Shown: positions 28,373-37,097, numbered from the stretch's first letter. The stretch: 64,000 nucleotides of DNA from JABWBD01 sp040768665 (GCA_040768665.1 JAXGMN010000024.1:151853-215852), one strand, 5' to 3'. Notes: a model not told the origin generated them from the letters alone. Numbers and translations: made by a program.

Positions 28373-28614
28373 CAGTCGTAAAGTCCTTCGCTGCTTAGGG
28401 CCTCGTCGGTTACGGATACTCCGCAAGGCGTTCCCACCCGCAGAAGCCGCCTTTCCCATTCGTCGCGCGGCTCAAGGATCTTCGCCAGTTCGGAGGGTTC
28501 CGGCCCCAGCTTTTCCCGGATCGCGTCGAGGACGACCGCTTCGGGGGTGGTGCCACGCTGCCGGGCCCACTGCACAACGGCCTGCTCCAAATCTGGTGTG
28601 AGCGTAACGTTCAT
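28372..28614 (-). CDS. VapB-like antitoxin
   Basis: An 80-residue protein starting at ATG 28614 (MNVTLTPDLEQAVVQWARQR), a ribbon-helix-helix-like N-terminus of the kind that binds operator DNA. The acidic C-terminal half (LAKILEPRDEWERRLLRVG) would wrap the toxin. It lies directly upstream of the PIN toxin and overlaps its start codon, the normal antitoxin-first order. An alternative ATG six codons earlier (28632) is possible. Confidence 0.82.
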   Translation of the reverse strand: MNVTLTPDLEQAVVQWARQRGTTPEAVVLDAIREKLGPEPSELAKILEPRDEWERRLLRVGTPCGVSVTDEALSSEGLYD

Positions 28615-29269
28615 GGCATCGAGTACCTCCACACGTTCTCCACATTGCCTTGGTCATGCTATTCTATTCGCAGACTAGCGTAGGTTTCAATGGGTGTGTG
28701 GCACGTCGCGAGGGGCTTCGACGTCGCCCATCTCCGGCCGCGTTCAAGACGTTCTCGCGTGGTCCGCGCGCTTGCGGCTCTCCCACAGGCGCCTATAATC
28801 CGGCCACAAACTGGTGCTAAATGGTTCGTTCGCTCCTCGGGAATGCCCGCGGCTTGTCCGCGGGACGGTTACGTTCTCCGCTACACCCGACAGCCCCACC
28901 CCTCCTCTTTCTTTTGCCCGTGGCGGCTTTCCAGCCGCAACGGGCAAAAGGAACGGACCGGGGGCGACGTGCTCGACGGTCACGCCGCCTGTGGTGGGGG
29001 CCTTCGCCGCCACTTGCGATGATCCCAGGGTCCGGGCGGCGGCCCCTGATGGAGTCGACTGATCTACCATGGCGTGTGGTACGATCGGCCCCGGCCACTT
29101 GAGGTTCCCGAGAAGCCAGCGCCGCACCCGGACAAGGGCCAGGCACGTCAGGGAGCGGGTTGACCCGCAGAGGTCGATCCAGCGATAATGCCTGTATCAG
29201 AATCACGCGTGACGGAAAGGATGACAGGTTCCGGATCCGCAAGGCCCGACTGGTGCGTCAAGGAGTTGC
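28615..29269. other. Intergenic region without a supported gene
   Basis: 655 bp upstream of vapB. The only clear structure is the 40-nt palindrome at 28911-28950. Several overlapping open frames exist on both strands but none has a ribosome-binding site, composition or motif that supports translation. The region just upstream of 28614 should contain the vapBC promoter, which I could not place with confidence. Confidence 0.5.
28911..28950. repeat. 40-nt near-perfect palindrome
   Basis: The left arm CTTTTGCCCGTGGCGGCT and right arm AGCCGCAACGGGCAAAAG are separated by TTCC, with a single mismatch in 18 bp. Nothing nearby is transcribed toward it with certainty. It could be a terminator or a relic of another small palindromic repeat family. 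Confidence 0.8.
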
Positions 29270-29638
29270 ATGATCGTAAAGCTATCCAATGAACTGGCGT
29301 TGGAGTTGGACCGCAGTGGCGGTCTCCCGCTGTCGGTGGAACATTCGCGGACACACAAACGGTATTTGATCGTGCCGGCCGATGAATACGCTCCTGGCAG
29401 CCAAAGCGCTGGCTCCTCGGACCGGCCTCACGACTGGACCGAGGAAAAGAACGCCCGGCGTTTCGCACTGATCGACAAGTAGATCGCCGGCCAACTGACG
29501 CCCGCCGATGCGGCGGAATTGTCGCGGCTCGAGGGCGAGATGGACCTTTTTCTGCAACGAGTCGCGCCCTTGCCCCTGGAAGCGGTCCGGTCACTCCACG
29601 AGCAGTTGGTGCGACACAGCCTCGGTGAAACCACGTAA
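29270..29638 (+). pseudogene. Small conserved protein interrupted by an in-frame stop
   Basis: The first 70 codons (MIVKLSNELALELDRSGG to EKNARRFALIDK) end at TAG 29480-29482. The same frame continues without a break as IAGQLTPADAAELSRLEGEM...DLFLQRVAPLPLEAVRSLHEQL to TAA 29638. In the related planctomycete family, as I recall it, the segment reads ...LIDKEIAG..., so GAG to TAG is the simplest explanation. The full product would be about 122 residues, the usual length. It lies 6 bp upstream of the HNH gene and probably shared an operon with it. Sequencing error is the main alternative. Confidence 0.7.
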
Positions 29639-29644
29639 ATCGCC

Positions 29645-30241
29645 ATGTCCCCGTTCGCGTATCCTGCGCACGAGCATGTCCGGCGGCATGTTCCACAAGG
29701 CTATGGGGACGTCGAGAGCTTCCGCCCCTGGCTCCGCGACGAGTTCTCGTTCCGATGCGTTTGCTGTTTGCGTCGGGAGGCGTGGGATCATGCGGTCTCG
29801 ATAGAGATCGATCATTTCCAGCCGATCAAACAGGTTCCGGAATTGCGACTGGACTACGATAACCTTCTCTACGCCTGCAGCCGCTGCAACGCGGCCATGG
29901 GAGCGCAGCAGGTTCCCGATCCGACCAAGACGCTGCTGGAGGGAACCGTGACAGTACACACCGACGGTCGAATTGTCGGGCGCACGGATGAAGCTCGTCG
30001 GCTGATTCTCGCACTGCGGTTGAACGGACCTGACGCCATCCATTTTCGACGGCTGTGGATGGAGATCATCACCATGGCGGCCCGTTTCGAACCGGACCTG
30101 TATGGCCGACTGATGGGCTACCCCGACGACTTGCCGGACCTGTCGCGACTACGCCCTCCGGCCGGCAACACACGCCCGGAAGGAATCTCGCAATCCTGTT
30201 TCGCACGGCGCCTGGGCAACGAATTGCCTGCGGTTTATTGA
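29645..30241 (+). CDS. HNH endonuclease family protein
   Basis: A 198-residue protein with the zinc-finger HNH core: CVCCLRREAW (first Cys pair), IEIDHFQPIKQVPEL (HNH Asp-His), DYDNLLYACSRCNAAMG (Asn and second Cys pair). This matches stand-alone HNH nucleases found beside toxin-antitoxin or restriction genes. It follows the interrupted gene at 29270 by 6 bp. The C-terminal third, after DLYGRLMGYPDD, is helical and unassigned. Its target (phage DNA, own DNA, or none) is unknown. Confidence 0.82.
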   Translation: MSPFAYPAHEHVRRHVPQGYGDVESFRPWLRDEFSFRCVCCLRREAWDHAVSIEIDHFQPIKQVPELRLDYDNLLYACSRCNAAMGAQQVPDPTKTLLEGTVTVHTDGRIVGRTDEARRLILALRLNGPDAIHFRRLWMEIITMAARFEPDLYGRLMGYPDDLPDLSRLRPPAGNTRPEGISQSCFARRLGNELPAVY

Positions 30242-30602
30242 CCGGTAGTCGGCGGGGTGCCCCTGCTCGCGCGGTGGACGGCGTGTGGCAGCTTGAAGTT
30301 GCATGTTCGCACCATTGCAATCGGGCCTACCACAACTCCAAGCAGTGTTTGTGCGCGGACCGGTTGAAGGTTGCGGCGGAACCGCCTCGATTTCCGAACT
30401 CGGAATGGAAGGGCCGTACTCGGTGGCAATTCCGGACTGCTTGTGGTCAAACCGTTCTCTCCTGAACTGCAGAGCGGCACGCAAGGAACGAATGCGCATC
30501 CCCGTCCGCACAGGCCGCACGACTCCGGCGCCTCGATTGATCCGCCGGCTGGATGCGGTGACCGAACCGGTCGCAAGTGAAGATTGGCTATCGTAAGAGA
30601 GC

Positions 30603-30720
30603 GTGGTTCTCGAACATCTGCGAGAGTGGCGGCTCTTCCGGCCGTCCGCGCCCGCATTTCTCGTTGCCATGGCCTTTGCGGCCTCGGTCGCCGATCGCTG
30701 ATCACCATCCAGCTCGCTAT
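30603..30720. repeat. Degenerate repeat pair, member 1 (partner 31615-31746)
   Basis: GTGGTTCTCGAACATCTGCG, GGCTCTTCCGG, CCATGGCCTTTGCGGC and CGATCGC(T)GATCA recur in the same order at 31615-31746. Both copies look like eroded remains of the same sequence. The wider gap 30242-31131 contains this, the half palindrome at 30742 and the shared segment at 30776, but no supported gene. Confidence 0.55.
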
Positions 30721-30741
30721 CCCAAAACCTCGCGAGGAGAA

Positions 30742-30768
30742 GGGGACAGGCACATTTTGCTCCGAAGA
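30742..30768. repeat. Family-1 repeat, half copy
   Basis: GGGGACAGGCACATTTTGC followed by TCCGAAGAC is the left half of the hairpin subfamily seen complete at 12659-12708 and 42758-42807. The right arm is absent. It is fused to the segment repeated at 32281. Confidence 0.65.
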
Positions 30769-30775
30769 CGGTCAA

Positions 30776-30837
30776 GCAACCCCCCCGGCCAAATCCGTGA
30801 TTTCGAAATAGGTCGGTAGTGGCTGACAAAAATGGCA
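30776..30837. repeat. Short repeat pair, member 1 (partner 32281-32357)
   Basis: The 32-nt core starting GAAATAGGTCGGTAGTGGCT (30805) is repeated at 32325 with a single difference, and both copies are preceded by a C-rich run. It reads as an eroded mobile fragment. No ORF is supported. Confidence 0.6.
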
Positions 30838-31131
30838 AAAAGAGTCGAGAGTCGAGAGCCAGAGCGGGATGGGGAGGCGGAAAGGATCCAGGTTAGCGCT
30901 GATCGTCACTCATTCACGCTAATCTGGAATTCCTCGACTCGGCCGCTGCGGTCGTTCGGTCCTCTGTTTCTGTAGGGCCACGAGGAGTTGAGACTCCCGT
31001 GCCAAGTCCCAGGCATAGGGACGGGAAACGCCCTCTGCACGATCTCGTGCCATGGAGCAAAATCAGGAGACCGCTAATGGAAATACCCAGCTACCAGAGG
31101 TTCGTCAAACGCCCCTCCCGTCGGCACTCCG

Positions 31132-31332
31132 CTAACCGGTGGGCTTCAATTCTTCGGTGTAACTGCTGATTTCCTTGCGCAGCCTTCCCAGGTCGTCCAA
31201 TGGTGCCTCCGCAAGCGTTGCGAACAACTGCGGGTTTTTCGGCAAGACGGTCTCCTTGAGGTCTTCGACTGCTCGAATGAGCCGCTCCATTTGCTGCATC
31301 GTGACGCGCAGTTGTTGGATGTCGTGAATCAT
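31132..31332 (-). CDS. Small helical protein, possible antitoxin fragment (66 aa)
   Basis: The start is ATG 31332, with GGTGGAG ten bases upstream. The protein is almost entirely helical with heptad character (IQQLRVTMQQMERLIRAVED, DLGRLRKEISSYTEELKP). It resembles the N-terminal region of planctomycete HigA-like antitoxins (MIQNERQYRITKAQ... RLRxEIxEYEEL) but lacks a helix-turn-helix domain. No toxin lies next to it. I cannot assign a function beyond a probable coiled-coil protein. Confidence 0.6.
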   Translation of the reverse strand: MIHDIQQLRVTMQQMERLIRAVEDLKETVLPKNPQLFATLAEAPLDDLGRLRKEISSYTEELKPTG

Positions 31333-31614
31333 AACTCGATCTCCACCAAACCCACCTGCTGACCGCCGCGAGTGGTTTGAAAGAACTCCAAGGTAGGAAA
31401 GGTGCCAGCCAACGTCAATCGCCAAACCCCATCTATGGACTGGCTGTTTCATCTCACAGGTGCAGGCTTAGCTTGCGCTCCACAGCAACGGTTGTCAACC
31501 AACCCCTCGGCAAATCGGGGATTTTGGTTCGCGTTTTCTTGCTAGACCCGCCATTCTCGGTGTTCGGCGGTTACGTGAGCCTCCGCGACGCCCAAACAAC
31601 GCCCTGACTTCAAC

Positions 31615-31746
31615 GTGGCTCTCGAACATCGGAGCGAGTCGGGGCTCTTCCGGCTCGCTGTTTCTGCAGGCTCCGCGTGCGTTGCTCGGCGCCACGGCCT
31701 TTGTGGCATCGCCTGGCGATCGCGGATCAGCATTCACGTCGCTTAG
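31615..31746. repeat. Degenerate repeat pair, member 2
   Basis: Partner of 30603-30720, sharing GGCTCTCGAACATCGG, GGCTCTTCCGG, CACGGCCTTTGTGGCATC and GATCGCGGATCAGCA. The stretch 31333-31614 upstream holds no supported gene. Confidence 0.5.
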
Positions 31747-32130
31747 CCGTAGCGGGGCGATTCGATTTTCGACTCCCACTTCGCCAGCGAGGCAACGGTC
31801 AACTTGTAGTCCGGGCTCGGTGCGGAGAGCCGGATGGTTGCGGTGGGCAGCAAGGACTTGAGGAAATCCGCACTCCCGGCCGAAAGATGGAGCACCGGCA
31901 CTTGCGGCATCTTCCATGGCGTGCCGAACGGCGCGATCGCGAGGAGAATCGTCGGCCGCAAGTTCTCGTACTCCCAAGCCGCGCGGCAAACGCCTTCCAG
32001 ACGATCCCCCTGACGTCCGCAGATCCTACCCGACGCGAGCGAGTTCCCCGGGGTCCCGTGCCCGCGCGGATTCCACGCGAGCGGCCATCAAGAGCAACAA
32101 CAAACCAAGGCACCTTGATCTGCCACGCAT
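31743..32130 (-). pseudogene. Remnant of a secreted protein (signal-peptide copy 1)
   Basis: From ATG 32130 the frame gives a good signal peptide (MRGRSRCLGLLLLLMAARVE then SARARDPGELARVG) and stops at an internal TAG where copy 2 (33844) has CAG (Gln). In another frame the sequence resumes as GDRLEGVCRAAWEYENLRP, continues through TILLAIAPFGTPWKMPQ and ends at 31743. At least one nonsense and one frameshift lesion are therefore present. The mature protein is not recognised. Confidence 0.6.
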
Positions 32131-32159
32131 GTCGCTTGCTCCCATCCGTTCCTCCGCGG
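32012..32159. repeat. 148-bp duplicated segment, copy 1 (partner 33728-33873)
   Basis: From GACGTCCGCAGATCCTACCC to TTCCTCCGCGG the two segments align along their whole length, with scattered substitutions and a 2-nt gap. It covers the signal peptide and translation start region of the secreted-protein remnant. The remaining gap to 32663 contains the repeat at 32281 and nothing else I can support. Confidence 0.75.
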
Positions 32160-32280
32160 CACAGAGAGCCCCCGAGCGCGCCCAACCACAATGAGAAGCG
32201 ATCAATCCTCGCCCCCCTCAGCGGACTGGACATTACACCGCGGCGGTGCAGCGCAGCACGCGCACCACAGCGAATGGTGT

Positions 32281-32357
32281 CAATCCCCCCCATCCACCCC
32301 CACCCCGGCTAAACTTGGGATTTTGAAATAGGTCGGTAGTGGCTGACAAAATTGGCG
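32281..32357. repeat. Short repeat pair, member 2
   Basis: Partner of 30776-30837: a C-rich run, then GGGATTTTGAAATAGGTCGG followed by TAGTGGCTGACAAAATTGGC. Confidence 0.6.
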
Positions 32358-32663
32358 GAAGTAGTCGGGAGTTGGAGGGTCCAGTGTTGAGAGCCGGAAA
32401 GCGAACCAGGAAGACGGAAAGGAGCCAGGGGGAACGCAGATCTTCGCTGATCCACGCAATGTCGAAATCCCCGCGACTCGATTCGTGTTGATGAGTGCAG
32501 ATTAGCGCCGCTTTCCCTCGATGCACCGTGGCCATGCGTCCAGGAGCGCTCGAGTGATGAGAGTCGGCCAATGATGTTCACCCGGCGGACGATGGCTATA
32601 ATAGAACAGAAAGGCTTCTGATCCGGTTATCAGGGTGGCGAGTTTGTCCAGGGAAAGGAACCC

Positions 32664-32999
32664 ATGAGCCAGGCGGCAGTGGAGTACGTCGAGAGGACTG
32701 CTGAGGGTGGGTGGCGGATCGCGGGCAGCCGCGTGTCCCTCGATTCCGTCGTGCGCGCCTATTGGGAAGGCAAGACCCCAGAGGCCATTGTGGATGAGTT
32801 TCCGTCTCTTGCGGCAGAGCAGGTTTACGGCGCGATCGCGTTCTACCTGCGGCACCGCGGCGAGATGGACCAATACTTGCGCCGGCAGGACGCGCGCTGG
32901 GAACAACTTCGCCAGGAAAGCGAGGCACAGCACGGTCCGCTGCTCAACCGGCTCCGCGCCGCGCGGAAGCCGGACTCCGCGGAGGACCGGCCGTCGTGA
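32664..32999 (+). CDS. DUF433-family antitoxin
   Basis: A 111-residue protein with the DUF433 winged-helix-like core: WRIAGSRVSLDSVVRAYWEG, then TPEAIVDEFPSLAAEQVYGA and IAFYLRHRGEMDQYL. These proteins are antitoxins of type II modules. The partner is the PIN-like gene that starts inside its stop codon (GTGA at 32996-32999). The upstream 30 bp contain GGGAAAGGAA as a plausible ribosome-binding site. Confidence 0.87.
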   Translation: MSQAAVEYVERTAEGGWRIAGSRVSLDSVVRAYWEGKTPEAIVDEFPSLAAEQVYGAIAFYLRHRGEMDQYLRRQDARWEQLRQESEAQHGPLLNRLRAARKPDSAEDRPS

Positions 33000-33352
33000 C
33001 GCAACCGCGATTTCTGGCCGACGAAGATCTGCGCGGGAGTATTGTCCGCGCCGTGCGGCGGTTGGAACCGGCCGTTGTCATCAAGACGGTTGTCGAGGAA
33101 GGTCTGTCAGGCATTGACGATGAGGACGTGTTGCAGTACGCCTGGAACCACCGCTGGCTTCTCATTTCGCACGATGTGAACACCATGAAGGCAACAGCCG
33201 AATTGCGAATATCGGACGGGCGATCCGTTCACGGCCTTTTCCTCGTCCCGCAAATCCGTCCGATTAAGCCGGTGGCCGACAGCCTCGTATTGATTTGGTC
33301 TGCGTCCGAATTCGAAGAGTGGCGCGATCGGATTGTCTACCTGCCGTTGTAG
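32996..33352 (+). CDS. DUF5615 PIN-like toxin
   Basis: A 118-residue protein starting at GTG 32996, coupled to the antitoxin by a GTGA overlap. PIN-like acids are visible in PRFLADEDLRGSIVRAV (Asp/Glu/Asp), EEGLSGIDDEDVLQYAWNH and RWLLISHDVNTMKA (terminal Asp). The DUF433-DUF5615 order is a recurrent toxin-antitoxin pair. RNA is the presumed target, by analogy with PIN toxins. Confidence 0.87.
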   Translation: MTQPRFLADEDLRGSIVRAVRRLEPAVVIKTVVEEGLSGIDDEDVLQYAWNHRWLLISHDVNTMKATAELRISDGRSVHGLFLVPQIRPIKPVADSLVLIWSASEFEEWRDRIVYLPL

Positions 33353-33354
33353 CA

Positions 33355-33492
33355 CGTACGTGGACGAAAACACGGCTGGCCCATCGGCATCGGCGCCAGC
33401 GAGAGCCGCCTCTACGTGGCCGAGTTGCTCAACCGACGCATAGTGCGGGTCAAACGGGCCTTCGCGGCGCAGCACACCGTGGCGGTGAGGTG
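33355..33492 (+). pseudogene. Fragment of an NHL-type beta-propeller protein
   Basis: One frame reads GWPIGIGASESRLYVAELLN then RRIVRVKRAFAAQHTVAVR and a TGA at about 33492. LYVAELLNRRIVRVK is the shape of one NHL propeller blade. There is no start and no second blade, so this is a gene fragment trapped directly after the toxin gene. Confidence 0.5.
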
Positions 33493-33659
33493 AGGCGTGC
33501 GGACGGTCTGGCGGTCGCGCACAGTGAAAAGTGCCTCTCGCCGCTCCTTGGGCATGGGCAGGTGGACGACGACGGGCGAACCAGCGGCCCGGCCGACGCA
33601 GGCACTGCCGGTTCCGAGAACTCCCTCGGGCCTGACATGACCGCCGCATCCGCGCGAAC

Positions 33660-33844
33660 GAGATGATCGTCATTCGGGAAGTTGTGCTCGACGTCGGTCC
33701 GCCGCTCCTTGCGCACGACGATCCAGTGACGTCCGCAGATCCTGCCCGACGCGAGCGAGCTCCCCCGGATCCTGTGCACGCGCGGATTCCACGCAAGCGG
33801 CCATCAAGAGCAAACAAAGCATGGCACCTTGATTTGCCACGCAT
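33660..33844 (-). pseudogene. Remnant of a secreted protein (signal-peptide copy 2)
   Basis: ATG 33844 starts MRGKSRCHALFA. Compared with copy 1 two bases are missing in the hydrophobic core. The original continuation (LLMAACVESARAQDPGELA then RVGQDLRTSLDRR) is found only after a frame change. Copy 2 keeps CAG where copy 1 has the stop TAG. Both copies are therefore dead by independent lesions. Confidence 0.6.
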
Positions 33845-33873
33845 GTCGCTTCCTCCCGTCAATTCCTCCGCGG
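33728..33873. repeat. 148-bp duplicated segment, copy 2
   Basis: Partner of 32012-32159. Its right edge (TTCCTCCGCGG) abuts the family-1 half element that starts GGTAACCGTTCAC, suggesting the repeat inserted or recombined at that point. Confidence 0.75.
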
Positions 33874-33912
33874 GTAACCGTTCACAGGGCGACCGGGGAC
33901 TGGTCCATTACC
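33873..33912. repeat. Family-1 repeat, half copy with outer end
   Basis: GGTAACCGTTCACAGGGC followed by GGGGACTGGTCCATT matches the left portion of the copy at 55302-55420 (CGTAACCGTTCATGGGGC, then GGGAACTGGTCCATT). The other half is missing. Confidence 0.65.
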
Positions 33913-34189
33913 GTACCTTTTCCCTCCCGATGCCCCGCCGTCTCTTCGGCATCTTCTTTTCCACCATGTTCCTTTCATTTCTCTGCTTCACTCCACGCCC
34001 GCGCAATCGAGCCACTATCCTCCCCCCGCATCAGGATCTGAGAACCGTGCTTCCCCGGTCCTCCCCACCTTCTCTTCCGCCACCTTCTTTCCCATCCTCT
34101 CTCTTCACACAACTCCCACGCCCGATCTTTCAGACATCAATCGTTCTTTCAACATCTCCCCCTCTCAACCTCCAAATAGTCTTTTGCCT
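33913..34189. other. Strongly pyrimidine-biased tract
   Basis: About 270 bp on the plus strand made largely of C and T (for example CCTCCCCACCTTCTCTTCCG). It adjoins a family-2 repeat copy. The reverse complement resembles the purine tract at 63530-63660, which adjoins another family-2 copy in the same relative position, so it appears to be an extension of that subfamily. Confidence 0.55.
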
Positions 34190-34512
34190 TGGCCGAAAAA
34201 CCACCCTTGACTCATCGCGCCGCATCGATCATACTGGTACATGGACAAACGATCATATTGTCCACGGGGCAGGCCCAACGGCATCGGCGCCCTCTTGTTT
34301 CGCAGTTCTTTCACAATTTGGTTCTCAGCCTCTCGGAGAAACCGCTATGCTCGCGGCAGTTCCCTTGCCCCTGGAGTTCGCACCGAGACTTCCTCCCGGG
34401 GCGTTCGCAATGCCTCGCATCACTCGCAAGAAGGAAATCAAACCACCCAAAAAGCGCGTGGCCACCAAATGCCTTCTGTTCTGAGAAAATCGCCGGCTTG
34501 GTGGCCACACCC
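34190..34512 (-). repeat. Family-2 structured repeat, copy B1
   Basis: Read on the minus strand. Hairpin 1 arms GTGGCCACCAA (34508-34498) and TTGGTGGCCAC (34468-34458) enclose CGATTTTCTCAGAACAGAAG. GTGAAAGAACTGCGAAAC comes next, then hairpin 2 TGGACAATATGATCG with TTTGTCCA, then GATCGATGCGGCGCGA. Compared with copies A1/A2, arm positions 5-7 differ but the pairing is kept. The stretch from 34513 to 34841 has no supported feature. Confidence 0.8.
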
Positions 34513-34841
34513 TCGCGTGCCAGACGCGAGTTGGTTTGCCCCGTCAGCAGTGGGGAATGGCTGGATCTCCGTTTGCGGCGATAATGAAAAAATGGCAAGG
34601 TTCAAGAAGCAACCACCCGCCACGATTTTAAGAGGCTCAGCGGTCCGGCTGCTGGCAAACGGATTCCCGCCGCCTCATGCGGTCGCTCGATGTCAGCAGC
34701 CGGGCTGCTTGATGTTCTGGCGGGTCGTTGTCAAGAAGACGGTCGCCGGCACAAGGAGATCCTGATTATTCCGGCGACATGCCGGTCCCGTTTTGAACGT
34801 AGGCGTAGATTGCAGGTGACCTTACCGCTGGATTGCACTTG

Positions 34842-37097
34842 ATGGTCCGTCTCTCCTTCTACCCCGTTGCCGACAGCTACCTCTGGGTGATCGTCGCTGC
34901 GGCAGCCATGCTCGCGCTGCTGGCGGTCCTGCCGCGACGGACCGGTATGACCCGCCAAAGGCAGATCACGCTTGTGGCGATTCGAGCCTTCGTCATCGTG
35001 TTGGTCGTGCTGGCCATGTTGCGTCCGACGCTCGTGTATACCAAGACCGATCTCCAGCGGGCCACGCTGCTGGTGCTGGCGGACCAGTCGCGAAGCATGG
35101 GAGTTCGTGACTCCGCCGGCGGGCGCAGCCGCTGGGAAATGCTCCGCCGCACCCTGAACGACGCGCGTAGTACGCTGGCTGCGATCGACGAGACCTTCGA
35201 ACTCAAGGCCCTGACGTTCGACGCCGAGCCCCATCCGGTCGCCGTTACCGCCGGTACCGTCGAATTGCCCGAGGAGCCGACCGGCCAGCAGACCGCCATC
35301 GGTTCGGTTCTGGAAGACGTTCTTCGCGACGAAGCGGGCAAGCGATTGCTGGGGGTCGTTTTGTTGAGCGACGGCGCCCAACGGGCCTACCCGCCGCGCG
35401 ATGTTCTGCCCCAAAACGCTGCGGCGCGACTCAAGCACCTCGGATGTCCGCTCTACGCTTTTCGGTTCGGCCAGTCTCGCGGGCTCGGACAGGCCCAGGA
35501 TGTGGCCGTGAGAGACCTGTTGGCCAATTCGTCGGTATTCGTCAAAAACGAACTGAATGTCAGTGCCGAGATTCGCATCGAGGGGTATGTCAATCGCGAC
35601 GTTACGGTGCGGTTGTTGATGGAGAATCCGGGCGGCGAGATGGAAGTAGTCGGCCAGAAGAGGATCCGCGCGACCGCAGACGGACAGTTGATCCCGGTCG
35701 AGTTCCAGCACTCCCCCCAGATGCCCGGCGAGTACAAGTTGACTCTCGACGCGATCGAGCAACCGGGCGAACTCGTCACCACCAATAACCGCATCAGCAC
35801 CTTTGTCAATGTGCTCAAAGGCGGGCTGAACGTGCTGTACCTGGAAGGAGCCCTCCGCCCCGAGACCACCTTTCTTCTTCGATCTCTCGACGCCTCGCCG
35901 GATATCAACGTCGACTTCGTCCGCATCGACCCACGTGGCGGTGACGATCGCCCCGGCGACTTGCCCGACCGCTTTCAACCCGGCAAGTACGAGGTTTATC
36001 TCGTTGGCGATCTCGACTCGTCGCTGTTCAGCCGAAAGGAACTCGAGGACCTTGCCGAAGCCGTCCGGCGCGGGGCCGGGCTGATCATGATCGGCGGACT
36101 CCATAACTTCGGCCCCGGCGGCTACGCGGAGACGCCTTTAGCCGACGTCCTGCCAATCCGGATGGACCGCCTGGAGCGGCAGCAACCGGACGGTCCAATC
36201 GCGGAGGATCTGCAAATCCCCGGTCCTTTGCAGATGGTTCCCACGCAGATCGGACGCCGGCATTTTTCACTTCTGCTCGCCGCTTCCGACGCAGAGAACA
36301 CGAAACTTTGGAGCCAACTTCCGCCGCTGGAGGGCGCCAATCGCTTTCGTGGCGTCAAGCCCGGCGCCCTGGTGCTGGCCGCAACGCGGCAGGACCAGTC
36401 GCTGTTGGTCTCCCACTATTTTGGCGATGGGCGCGTGATAGCCTTCGCCGGCGATTCGACGTGGCGGTGGTGGTTGCGAGGCTTCGAGACGACCCACAAG
36501 CGGTTCTGGCGACAGACGATCCTGTGGCTGGCTCGCAAAGACGAGGGCCTGGAAGGAAACGTCTGGGTCAAACTCGACCCCCGCCGCTTCAGCCGCGGCC
36601 AGCGGATCGAGTTCACCGTAGGGGCCGAATCGCCCGAAGGTGAACCGGTCAAAGACGCCGCCTTTCGCGCCGAACTCGTCCCACCCACCGGGGAACCGCA
36701 GCCGATCGATCTGATCCGCGGACAGGAGCAGACGGCCGGCATCGTGCTCGCTCCGCAACAGTCGGGCGACTACGCCATTCGCGTTCAAGCAAGTTTGGGG
36801 GATCAACCGCTGGGCGCCACCCGGGCGAGATTTCAGGTATTCGAGGAAGACCTCGAACTCGACAATGCTGCCGCGGATGCAACCGTGCTCGAGGGCCTTG
36901 CCGCCATGACCGGCGGCAGGTCGCTTGCCCCCGAGGAACTCCCGGACCTCCTGTTGCGTATGATGGATGCAAGGGAGAGTCTTGAGGTCAAGACGGAGGC
37001 GAAGCGGAGCCTCTGGGATACATGGCCATTTTTCTTGACGCTCGTAGGTGTCCTCGGGACGGAGTGGTACCTACGCAAAAGATGGGGAATGGTGTGA
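34842..37097 (+). CDS. Membrane VWA / glutamine-amidotransferase-like protein
   Basis: 751 residues from ATG 34842 (a TTG three codons earlier is possible). Two N-terminal membrane helices (LWVIVAAAAMLALLAVLP; LVAIRAFVIVLVVLAMLRP) precede a von Willebrand A-like domain (TLLVLADQSRSMGVRD, LLGVVLLSDGAQRAY). Bacterial Ig-like segments and a class-I amidotransferase-like domain (YEVYLVGDLDSSLFSRKEL, GAGLIMIGGLHNFGPGGY) follow, then a C-terminal helix (WPFFLTLVGVLGTEWYL). This is the planctomycete BatA-like 'glutamine amidotransferase' family, whose true activity is unknown; the catalytic Cys is not evident. The same strand carries three HlyD-type genes downstream, after a 285-bp gap holding a palindromic repeat. 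Confidence 0.8.
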   Translation: MVRLSFYPVADSYLWVIVAAAAMLALLAVLPRRTGMTRQRQITLVAIRAFVIVLVVLAMLRPTLVYTKTDLQRATLLVLADQSRSMGVRDSAGGRSRWEMLRRTLNDARSTLAAIDETFELKALTFDAEPHPVAVTAGTVELPEEPTGQQTAIGSVLEDVLRDEAGKRLLGVVLLSDGAQRAYPPRDVLPQNAAARLKHLGCPLYAFRFGQSRGLGQAQDVAVRDLLANSSVFVKNELNVSAEIRIEGYVNRDVTVRLLMENPGGEMEVVGQKRIRATADGQLIPVEFQHSPQMPGEYKLTLDAIEQPGELVTTNNRISTFVNVLKGGLNVLYLEGALRPETTFLLRSLDASPDINVDFVRIDPRGGDDRPGDLPDRFQPGKYEVYLVGDLDSSLFSRKELEDLAEAVRRGAGLIMIGGLHNFGPGGYAETPLADVLPIRMDRLERQQPDGPIAEDLQIPGPLQMVPTQIGRRHFSLLLAASDAENTKLWSQLPPLEGANRFRGVKPGALVLAATRQDQSLLVSHYFGDGRVIAFAGDSTWRWWLRGFETTHKRFWRQTILWLARKDEGLEGNVWVKLDPRRFSRGQRIEFTVGAESPEGEPVKDAAFRAELVPPTGEPQPIDLIRGQEQTAGIVLAPQQSGDYAIRVQASLGDQPLGATRARFQVFEEDLELDNAAADATVLEGLAAMTGGRSLAPEELPDLLLRMMDARESLEVKTEAKRSLWDTWPFFLTLVGVLGTEWYLRKRWGMV

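Noticed and set aside
30149..30838. Overlapping minus-strand frames of 170-230 codons after the HNH gene
   Set aside because: Arg/Ser-rich, no start signal, and they run through repeat fragments.
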